From assembly GCF_032362555.1 (NCBI RefSeq), contig NC_083535.1, positions 13,330,001 through 13,394,000 on the forward strand: 64,000 nt of DNA, given 5' to 3'. A program made the position numbers and the translations under genes. Under the pieces are notes generated by a model, which made no database searches, was not told the DNA's origin, and was given only the letters and a program-made list of their open reading frames with translations. This document shows, in pieces, positions 13,001 to 25,000 of the stretch (within the stretch, counting starts at the first letter, position 1; each line of letters opens with the position of its first letter). Origin of the DNA: Amyelois transitella (Eukaryota > Arthropoda > Insecta > Lepidoptera > Pyralidae).

Positions 13001-16000
13001 TCACCAATATTTGGTTCTGGCGTTTGATAACTCCATTTGTACCGATGTAAAAATTGTGTAAGATACTCCTGAGACCACCTTCGCCAAAAATCTTGTACCA
13101 TACGTTGCATAAACTGCCATCGTTTCAAGCTAGTCATGTTTGACGTTTCATAGTTTGCATCTGGTACAAGTACTAATGGTTCCCCAATCAAGAAGTGACC
13201 TGGTGTTAAAGGCTCGGGATCATCAGCCGATGAGCTTAAGCTTGATAATGGACGCGAATTAAGACAAGCCTCAATTTGAGATAAGAGAGTACTCATTTCT
13301 TCAAAAGTAAGTGTAGAAGTTCCGATTATCCGTCTAAGGTGATATTTAGTGGATTTTACGCCAGCCTCCCATAGTCCTCCAAAGTTGGGGGAATGCGGTG
13401 GGATAAAATGCCATTCAGTACCATTTGTAGATAACCAATTCGCTATTTCTGGCAGTAATCTAGACTTTTCTGCAAATAATAAGGACTTCAATTCACGTTC
13501 TGCACCCACAAAATTTGTACCATTATCACTAAAAAGCTCTGCGCAATGTCCTCTTCTAGCTACAAATCTTTTAAAGGCAGCAATGAATCCTTGAGCAGTA
13601 AGGTCACTTACTACTTCTAGATGGATTGCTCTAGTCACCATGCAGATGAATAAACAAATATACCCTTTATATGCATGATGACCACGCCCTTTGGACGTTC
13701 TTATAGCAATAGGACCAGCATAGTCGACGCCACTTCTTTTGAAAGGTCTCATTGGTGTAACTCTGTCTGTTGGCAATTGTCCCATCAGTTGCTCTCTACG
13801 TTGACTTGCATATCGAATACAAATAACACAATTGCGAATATAATGCTTTACTTGGTTTTTAGCGTCAATAACCCAGTATTTTGTTCTAAGATGATTGATC
13901 ATAATTTGAATACCCCCGTGAATAGTTCGTTCGTGCGTATCCTTTATAATTAAGTTTGTTAAATGAGCTTTAGCCGGAAGAATGATTGGATGTCTTTTAT
14001 TTACGTTCAAGAAAGTAGCTGTTCTATCCAACCGCCCACCAACACGTAAAAGTCCATTATCGTCAAGGTAAGGATTTAACGGTTTAAGTTTGCTTTTTGT
14101 TTTAACTGTTCCTCCTTTAGTTATACTTTCAATATCTTCATAAAAACTTCGAACTTGGCATTGCTTTATGTATATATGTAATGTTTGTTGTAATTCTACA
14201 TTAGTTAGCCATTGAGGACTTTCATTGGTTTTATTAATGCTTTTCAAAATAAATCGCCTGCACCACGATATAACTCTTAGAAGTCTCCTTAATGATGAGA
14301 ATCTTTCCCATATAATAACATCATCATCTATACTTGTTAATACTTGACATATTTTATTACTTTTTTCTTCTGTATTTGTATCATATGTTATATCATCTCC
14401 ATTGTAATTTATGACTACCTTTCTCAAAAAATCTGGTCCTTGCTTCCACAGTCTCATTTTTGAAATGTCAGACGGCATAATTCCACGCGATGCAATATCC
14501 GCAGGATTATATTTTGATTGGACATGAGACCATTGAGATCTGTCTAAACTTCCTAAAATCTCTGCTACACGGTTAGCGACGAATACTTTCCACCGGCTTG
14601 GATGGCTGCTAAGCCATGCAAGTACAACTGAAGAATCACTCCACGCATGAATGTGTTGCTTTGGAATACCTAAAATATCAGCTACCTCTATTAATAATTT
14701 AGAAAGTAGTGTTGCCCCACAAAGTTCTAATCGGGGTATTGACAGTTGTTTGATAGGAGCTACTTTTGTTTTAGAAGTAACAAGGTTTACATTAATATTA
14801 CTACATTTATCAATAACACGGATATAGACAACTGCGGCATATGCTTCACTCGATGCATCGCAAAATCCATGAAGCTGAACAGAAGTATCATCCTTTCGAG
14901 TGTTCATCCATCGGGGTATCTCGAAACTTTTTATTAATAAAAGCTCGTTTCTATATGCGACCCATTCGGTTAGTAATTGAGGCGTAAGTTTTTCATCCCA
15001 TTTCAAACCTGATGTCCATAGTTTTTGAATAAAAATCTTAGCTTTTATTACAATTGGAGCAAGCCAACCTAATGGATCATAGAGACGTGATATATCTGAG
15101 ATCACTTTCCGTTTCGTGATTGGCTCTTCAATTGTCGGCAACTGCACTAAATATTTAAATGTATCGTTACATTTGTCCCACGTAAGACCCAATATTTTAG
15201 TAATCGAATCAGATTTATCAACAAACTTTGGTGTCTCTGTCTTAGACTCTTGCTCTGCAATTCTATTATCATTGTCTTCACTGTTTCTATTATCTTTTAT
15301 TTGCTCTTTCATACTTTTATCTCCAAGTTTTTCTTCGTTTTCTATCCACTTCATTAGATTTTTATCATTGCTTGTCCACTTTTGTAATTCAAACCCTCCT
15401 TTTCTAAGCAATTGTTTCATTTCAGTATATAGCTGTTGACCTTCTATAAAATTTTCACATCCTGACATCAAATCATCAACATAAAAGTCTGACAACACTT
15501 TTTTTGCAGCTATTGGGAAATGAACACCCTCGTCATAAGCTACTTGACGTAATGAGCGAATTGCTAAATATGGAGCTGACGATGTACCAAATGTAACTGT
15601 CAAAAGTCGATAATGTTGCACCTCAGAAGCAGAATCTTCACGCCAAAGAATACGCTGAAAATCAACATCTTCTGAAGATACACGAACTTGACGATACATC
15701 TTCACAATATCAGAAGAAATACATACAGGATGTGCCCGCCATCTCATTAAAATATGTCTCAAGTCATCCTGTAATGTGGGACCAACCAATAAGTCTTGAT
15801 TTAAAGAAACACCGTTGGATCCTGGGCACGATGCGTCAAAGACAATACGTACTTTTGTTGTACTTCTATCGTTGCGCACCACAGCAAAATGTGGTAAATA
15901 AAAACCTTTGGAGCTTTTATGTTCTTCAGGTGGAATAATCTCCATATGATTTAGACTGAGATATTCAGCAAATACCTCTGCATATTTTTCTTTCAAATCT

Positions 16001-19000
16001 TTCTCCTTGTCTAATTTACGTTCTAATGAATATAATCTTCTAAGTGCTATTTCTTTTGAGTTTCCATTTAAGCATTGTGGACTGTATTCTTTGAATGGCA
16101 GCTTCACTATATAACGACCAAAAGAATCCCTTTTAGTCGTGCTTGAATATATTGATTCACATAGCTGTTCCTCTTCCGTTAAATGTTTCTTTGCTTTAAT
16201 TAACGAAGGTTCGGCTTCTATTTCCCAAAATTTCCTCAAAAGCTTATCATCTTCTTCTATCTGAACATGCATAGTCACATTTGTATTACAAATAATCGTC
16301 CCAACATCTTCACCTTCATCAGTTTCTCCGGATATTATCCATCCCAGAGATGTATTTTGCGCTATAAGGCAACTGTTAGAATCTTTAACTAGGCCCTGCT
16401 TTATAATTTGACTGTACACCTTTGCACTGAGCAAAAGATCAATTTTATTGGGAGTAGCAAAGGTAGGGTCAGCCAACGACAATTGTGTAAACTTTGGACA
16501 CAATTGAACTGCCACTTTCTTACTAGGAAGACAGTTGGTCAGTTTGTCTAACACATGAGCTTTTACTCGAACAACAAAATTGGTATCAAGAAGTGATTGC
16601 AATTGGATAAAAACTATATACTTAGAAACCACTGAAGGGCTCCTGTCACTTCCTAATACCGAAACATTACTTTTGCTTGCAATTTTCTTCAGTCCAAGTA
16701 ATTGAACTGCAGACTCTGTTATAAACGAAGCCTGTGAACCCTGGTCTAACATTGACCTAAAAGTAATGTTTGCTCCTGTTCGAGATTGAATTTTAACTAA
16801 AGCAGTTGCCAGCAATACCTGAGATTGAGCTTTAGAGCAACAGCCTACTACAACATCATTGGAATCGCCTTGTATGACTACTGAGGACACAGCTTCGGCC
16901 CCATCCGATTGATTGGTATTTGTATCGCTTGAGTCATCAATCGACGGGACTGCTGAATTGGAATGAAGTAGAGAATGATGTTTCCTGGAACATATTCGGC
17001 ATCTAGTTGACATGCGACATGAAACTACGGAATGGCGTGGACCTAAACAGTTAAAGCATAAACCCTGGTTTTGGACAAAATTGCGACGTGTATTGACATC
17101 ATCTCTCGAAAACTTTTGGCATGTATATAATTTATGGTTTTCGGTACAATATGGACAACTTAAGGTAGTGGTGACATGAAGAGCTTTAACATTGTTAAAA
17201 GAGTTACGGCTGAATGTCTTATTAACACTATTTTTACTATTTAAAAACTCGAATGCGTGAAATCTGTTCTCTAAAAACTGTTGAAACAGATTCCACGATG
17301 GCAATTCTTGAGATGAGCTACTGACAGCTAATTCCCACTGTTTTCTAGTTTCTATATCTAACTTTAAACTTAAAATATATATTACCATTATATCCCATTC
17401 TTTTACATTAATACCTAATTGTTTCAAAGCATTAAGACATTCATTACTTGTGTCTAATAATTCTTTTAAGGCACTCGATGACTCAACAGTAATGTTTTTT
17501 TGACTCATAAATCGCGACAAAATACAACTAGCCAAGTACTTTTTATTGTTATATCTGTTTTCTAATTTGTTCCAACATATCATATAATTTTCCCCGGTAA
17601 TAGGCACATGCCGTAGCAGCTGCTCTGCTTCACCTGATAAGTGGCTCTTAAGATAGTGAAGTTTCTGCACTTCATCGAGTGTCTTATTGTTGTGAATTAG
17701 CGAAACAAATAAGTTATAAAAGCTAGTCCATTCCGAATACTGGCCGCTAAAAATTGGTAACGAAATTTTGGGTAACTTTATATTGGAAACATGTTGAGAG
17801 GCATCGGACATCTCATTATCTGATATACTTGCGTAATTATTTTTCAACGTGCACAGCATTTCTTTTAAATCCGATTTATATTCAATGTAAACATCTTCAG
17901 TTGACGAATACAAATCTTGAGTGTGATAATCAGATTCTTCCAACTCATTTGGTTTACACTCTTCAATTATTCTTCTATGGGTGGAATAAAAAGATGACCA
18001 CAATGTATCAAGAATCTCTAGTCTCGTCTCCACATAAGAGCTGGTAAGTCTATCCTTGGGAGTCTTTTTAAAATTACGCCTTGCTTTAGAGAGACTAGAA
18101 ATAGTATCATACTGAAGCTTAAACAACGAACTCATCTTATATGTGCACTTTTAGACAATCTCTATAGGTATCTATTATTTTCCCCTTTATAGAAGATTCA
18201 AGATACAGATTACTTACAGATTTGTCACCACATTAAATAAAACTGCATTTTCTATCGGTTGATAAGTATTGATACCTTCACGCTTTGATGATATAAAACA
18301 CATCTGTTTCATTGGGTTCATGCTATGAGGCAATAGTGAAATATCCGCCATTAGATGCTTCCGTATGTCGCTTGCGGAACTAGGCCGCAATCCGGCGATA
18401 GGACCATGTTCAATAAGGGTCCAATTAAATAAAAATACCGTGTCCTAGGCGAACTAAAAAAGAAAAATTTATTCCTCCATCTTACCAACTAATAACAAAG
18501 ATAAAAAACCATAGCAACCGAACAATGCCAAAAATCAAAAGAGTCCATAAACTTACAACAAAACTTTATGCTTGGACACCAGTATTTTGCAAATGGGGAC
18601 ACAATATGAGAAAGAAGGGGGAGGCTTTGACCTGCCAATGAGACACAACAATAGACTAAAGAAACGTTCGTTAACACTATGGTTTGCCGAAAAAGGACAT
18701 ACAAAACCAAAGAGCTAAAGAAACTAACTTTACCTTTCTCTCCACCAGAGGTGCAACCATAGACTTTAAAAGTTGTAGACATGTAGAAATTGTTAAAAGT
18801 TGTATATATTTGCTCGTGTTTGAATTTTTGGAATAAAAGACGTGATATTTGCTCAACAATCTATTGGACACTAGATGTACAGACATGACATTGTCATAAT
18901 ATGAAAAAGAAATAAAACTAGACTAACATATACCGCCCACCAAAAGGAGATACCATAGAGCGAAAGACTAACTTTACCTACCTTCCACCAGATCGCGTCC

Positions 19001-22000
19001 CTAGTATCGCTATCAGGCCAGGACAGCTACCTCCGCTTCACGGACGTGACCCTGGAGAACCCGCAGATCACGCTCAAGTTCAAGACGTCCAGCCCCGACG
19101 GGCTGCTGTTCGTGTACTCCAGCAGGACCCACACCACCAGCAGCCAGGACCTAATATCGCTCTCTCTGATCAAGGGTAATTCAAATTCAAATTCAAAATT
19201 TTTATTCATTATTATAGGATACCTCATATCGCTTAATAATTGTCAAAACATATGGTTTAACAACATTGGTTGACGTCAAATAAATTACTTAAAACTAAGT
19301 TTACTGCCGCTTCCAAAGCCGTCAGTGCAGAAGAAGCGGTAACAAACTGCACTGCAGCATTTTCTACAACAACGTCAACTTCACAATATTTCACTATCAA
19401 TTAAACTAAGAATAGAATGTGGACGAGAGAATACATTGTTCAATTCCACCAGTTCAATTGCCGCAGATTATATTATAAACATTTTACAATTCAAATGCTA
19501 AGCACATTCATCTGGTGCAAGCTTCCACGCTGGTCTGGTTGTGAAGGAAAAACGGTGTGTGTACCAGACGCTCCTCCCATACATACAATCACGTCTATAT
19601 CCCCTGCGGGGTAGACAGAGCCAACAGTTTTGAAGACTGGTAGGCCTCGTTCAGCTGTTGGGCCTAATGATAGAATTGAGATTCTAATATTAAAAGGTTG
19701 CTAGCCCATCGCCTTAACGAAGAATACCAAGTTTATAAAGCCTACCCCTTAGTCGCCTTTTACGATATCTATGGGATAGAGATTCCCCGCACCATCACCA
19801 AACAGTTATGAATGTGGATGAAGCGAAGGAAGTATGCAGAGATCGTGGCAAGTGGAAAGAGGTAGTCTCTGCCTACCCCTCCGGGAAAGAGGCGTGATTT
19901 TATGTATGTATGTATGTATCACCAAACAGCTGAAAGTGGTCTATCAGTCTTTCAAGACTGCTGGCTGACTGCTGGTATATTTACGTGACTATATGTACAT
20001 ATGTATGATTTTTAAATCTTTATTTCTCTCCAGGTCAGCTAGTCCTGACCAGCCAGCGAGAGAAGCTGGACACAGGTCTCAACACGTACAACGACTCCCA
20101 GTGGCACGTGGTCACTGTCACACACGGCACCAAGGCGCTCAAGATGGTCATCGACGATTATGACTACTTCAGGTACTGACTCCTCAAAGACCACGATTAG
20201 ATATGATGTTGCCAATGCATGTCGTTCATTGACGATAGTAGATACTTTTCGTTTTTTATGACAAATTACACAGATTGAGTTAGACTTAGAGCAGGATGTA
20301 GCGGGAGCGATAGTTCGGCTCGACCACCATAAAAGGGAAGATCTTCCGCCAGGCTAGGTTTGATGCCTGGGGAACCGCGTGGCAGACGATGTTGTGTCGG
20401 AGGTTGTATATTTGCTCGAATCCGTGAAATCTTTGCTTGCGCGATTTAGACTTTTTTGCTGTTTTTTACTGATAGCGTCGCGTGATTTCGTTTTTGAGAC
20501 TTGTGGCGTAGTGATGGCGCCACATTGTGTGCGAGATACTAACTCAACAATATTATCCATCCATATGATCACGTCTTATCCCTTGTGGGGTAGACAGAGC
20601 CAGCTGTCTTGATAGACTGGCAGGCCACGAATAGAATAGAATAGAATAGAATAGATTAGAATAGAATAGATTTATTTTCAAAATTGGATACAAGATATCA
20701 CTTATTGACGTCACATAACTTAAATCTAATTATAACTACTACCGCTTCCAAAGCGCATGTGTAGAAGAAGCGGCGGAACAAACTACACTGCAGCATTTTC
20801 ATAGGACGTCAATTTACAAATATAGATCTCTTAAATCAAAATCGTGGACGAATGCACATTGTCTACATTAAAAAACATGTATGAATGTAGAACTGATTAT
20901 GTCAATACGAATATTTCGTCAAATAAAATAAATATAAAATAAAATATGTACATACTGTACAAATTATGTCAAGATCATGTCAAAATACACAAGAATTAAG
21001 AGGCTATTATGTCCAGCTGTGCTGGGATCGACAACTTGTAATTGTTCCGCAGTGATCTACTTGTACATTCACCTACTTTTTTGAAAGAGTCTAAGTTTTT
21101 CCTAACATGCATGATGTTATCGAATATGTATTGGGAGGGCAAAGTTAAAATATTTAGGTTTTTGAAAAAATCTCTAAGGGAATCTCTTTGTTTAAGACCG
21201 TAGATATATCGAATTGCCCTTTTTTGTAAAATGAAAATAGTTTGTATGTCTGCTGCTGATCCCCAAAGCAGTAGACCATATGACATTAAACTATGAAAAT
21301 AACTAAAATATACTAGCTTAGCAGTTGCCACATCCGTCAAATGCCTAATACGACGATTGCGTATGCTGCAGAACTAAGCCTTTTAGAAAGTTTTAAAATG
21401 TGAGCATGCCATTTCAAATTTGAATCTAATGTTATTCCTAAGAAAGTAGTACTATCAACAAAATCTAATCTTTTACTACTTATACTAATATCCACATTTG
21501 CCTGCCGCACATTGGGAAGTGTAAACTTAATGCATTGGGTCTTATTTGCATTTAACAATAAGTTGTTGATTGTAAACCAGTTAGAGATGGCGGCTAAAGT
21601 GCTATTCACATCATCACAGATTTCGCTACGGCGGTTCATTTTAAAAATTAGTGACGTATCATCTGCAAACAACACGATGCCAGTCTGTTTCTCAATCATG
21701 CAAGGCAGGTCGTTGATATATATCAGAAAGAGAAAAGGTCCCAAAATGGAACCTTGCGGTACCCCAATTTTTACCGTCGCTCCTTTCGATTTTGTATTAT
21801 TTAAATCTACCGTCTGTAATCTATCACTAAGATATGATTTAATTAGTTCAACGGCAGCAGTATCGAACCCGTAATGAGCGAGCTTGAGCAGAAGAGTTCT
21901 ATGATCTACGCAATCAAATGCTTTGGTCAGATCGCAAAACACTCCGATGGCATCCTGTGAGTCTTCCCATGCATTGAGAATATGAGTGACAAGAGCCACA

Positions 22001-25000
22001 CCTGCATCTGTTGTACATTTCCCCTCAGTAAAGCCGTATTGCTGACTATGAAATAATTTATTAGACTTAAAGTAACGCTGCATTTGATTAAGCATGATTC
22101 TCTCGAACACCTTGCTCAAAATTGGTAAAATTGAGATTGGTCTATAATTACCAGGATCTGATTTTTCACCTTTCTTGAATAATCGTTCGGCTTATTCAAC
22201 AATATTACTCTAACATTAAATTAAACTCTATTATTAAGTCTGATAATCTTCGCTCATATCATACATAAGTACATACATATGGTCACGACTATATCCCTTG
22301 CGGGGTAGACAGAGCCAACAGTCTTGAAAAGACTGAATGGCCACGTTCAGCTATTTGGCTTAATGATAGGATTGAAAATGAACGTAATGTACATTCCACA
22401 TTCTATTCTAAGTATAATTTAATATTGTGAAGTTGACGTTGTTGAAGAAAATGCTGCAGTGCAGTTTGTTACCGCTTCTTCTGCACTGACGCCTTGGAAG
22501 CGGCAGTAAACTTAGTTTTTAAGTAATTTATTTGACGTCAACCAATGTTGTTAAACCATACGCTTTGACAATTATTAAGCGATACTCGTATATAGTAAGT
22601 ATCCTATAGTAATGAATAAAAATTTTGAATTTTGAATTCGAACGCTTCATATTTTGTTTTGCAGCACTGACACAGCGCCAGACCCTCTCCACATTCTAAA
22701 CGGGGTGTTGTTCATCGGCGGCATCCAGCCGAACTACGTGATCGCCGGCATCATCGGGTCCCGGGTTCCGTTCCAGGGGTGCATAGCGGACACCACGCTC
22801 AACGGCCGCGTGCTCAACCTCCTGGAGCCCTACAGCAATAGCAGCGTCACGTTCGGCAGGTGTGGCACTGTTACCACCACGGGCGGGGTGTTGCCAGGTA
22901 CGGATAAACGATTTGTACTAAATTTATTTTGCTTGCACGAAGAGAGTTATGAATGTGGATGAAGCGAAGGAAGTGTGCAGAGATCGTGGCAAGTGGGAAG
23001 AGGTAGTCTCTGCCTGCCCCTCCGGGAAAGAGGCGTGATTTTATGTATGTATGTATGTATTTTTTTATTGAATTCAGCCAAATGTTTCCGTGTGAGATAT
23101 GGTCTTAATGCTTTCGCACATAGGGATTCGGGCATGACCAATGGTTTTCAGACTTTATCAAAACTGCTACTGGTAACAATAAGTTTCAAAACCGTATTGG
23201 AATACTTTGGGCATACGGAATACCACTCAGCGACTATTTGAATCCAGATGTTTATTAGTTCAGTACCGATACTTGCTCGATACTGGTGCCCGAGTACTCA
23301 AAGCAGAAACCTAAGTATCGGTACTTTAAAGCGGTTTTTGAGTATCGCTACTCTTTAACTTGTTCACTCACGATAACACGTATTTTTGTTAACGTCACCC
23401 AATTTATTATCTGCACTCTTGAAGCTGTTCCAGCGTTTGGCCGGCATCATAGAAGCCTTCAGGTTATTCACACTCTTGAAACTGTTCCTCTGCAATCGTT
23501 TGGCCGGCATTATTGGGTTTATTTATTTATTTTTTTATTTGGCGATCTCTGTGGCGCAGCGGTAGTGCGCTTGTCTGTGACAACGGAGGTCCCGGGTTCG
23601 AATCCCGGCCAGGGCATGATGAGAAACGAACTTTCTCTGATTGGCCTGGGTCTTGGACGTTTATCTATATAAGTATTTATTATAAAATACAGTATCCTTG
23701 AGTTAGTATCTCGTAACACAAGTTTCGAACTTACTTCGAGGCTAACTCAATCTGTGTAATTTGTCCCGTATATATTTATTTATTTAATTCTCCATGTGTA
23801 GGTGGCGACTACCCCACGTTGCCGCCGCCAACGGTGTTACCAACTCCACCGCCGACGCCGCACACAGAAGCGCCAGTGGTTTCACAAACGCCGGTCACTA
23901 GTAAAGGTATATTGTAATAAATAATACAAAAAAGTCTTACTTGTAGCGGGTGCGATGATTCGGGCTCGACCGCCACCAAAGGGAAGATCTTCCGCTAGGT
24001 TACGTTTGATGCCTGGGCCATCGCGCGACAGACAATGTTGTGTCGGAGGTTGTATATATGCTCCATCCTTGGAATCTTTGCTTGCGCGATTTAGACTTAG
24101 GCTGTTGTTGGCTGAAAGCGTCGTGTTATTAGAAGTTATAACTTATGGCGGTGAGATGTCGCCTCACACTTTTTTTTAAAGTTGATTGTATTAACAAAAT
24201 CTCAAAAAAGTCATTGATAATACTACTATGTAACTAAACCATCAAATAAATCTGAGCATTGAGATCTAATATTGAATTTATGGAAATATCACATCTATAA
24301 TTGTAGTAGTCTACCAATCAACTCGGGCCGAATATACATACATTTTTCATCAGTCATTTTTAAGATATTAACTATTTTGTAAAAAAATTAAAGTAAATTC
24401 GCAGCAAATAATTAGTAATAATACGGAGTTCTCTCGACGAATGTGTAATATAATAATTATTCACAGCACGAGCGTCCGATATCCAAGCGACGCCACGAAG
24501 CACGACTGTAAAGAAAGTCTCCACGACGCCGCGCCCCAAACTCCAACCCGAGACCGGCTGCGCGCTCGCCTACGACAGCTACTACACCGTCGGCGACCCA
24601 GAAGAGGGATATCGCTTTGGTAAGTAGACTTATACAAGACTAGAGGCCGCCCGCGACTTCGTCCGCATGGAAACCCTATCAATCCAGCGGGAATTCAGGG
24701 ATAAATAGTCTATATGTTATTCTGGGTCTTCAGCTACCTGCATACCTAAATTTCACCGTAATCGGTTCAGTAGTTTTTGCGTGAAAAAGTAACAAACATC
24801 CATACTGCCATCCAGACATACTCACATTTATAAACACATTTTATTATTATAAATTTATTATTAATTATTATAAATGCGAAAGTGAGTGAGTGTGAGTATG
24901 ACAGGATGTACTAATATTTTAGTAGGATTTATAAACTTGGGATGCTTCTTTTAGGCGAAAGGCTGTCACTATTTGAATCTCAATCCTATCATTGAGCCAA

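Larger units (their letters stand above)
12433..18578 (-). mobile_element. Intact BEL/Pao LTR retrotransposon
   Basis: 6146-bp element in laminin intron 13, opposite to the host gene. The LTRs 12433-12604 and 18407-18578 are both 172 bp and I see no difference between them. In element orientation each starts TGTCCAAGC and ends TTGAACA (TG...CA). CCAG occurs immediately outside at 12429-12432 and 18579-18582, a 4-bp target-site duplication. The internal region holds one uninterrupted gag-pol ORF. No envelope-like ORF is seen. Identical LTRs plus an open ORF mean a very recent insertion that may still be mobile. Confidence 0.96.

Noticed and set aside
13349..18047. Plus-strand open frames opposite the BEL/Pao gene
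   Set aside because: They are shadows of the 1768-codon gag-pol frame on the minus strand and have no signatures of their own.
23541..23612. Possible functional tRNA gene
   Set aside because: A and B boxes are perfect, but the acceptor stem does not pair well, a SINE body follows, and a second copy with the same body lies at 36035-36256.
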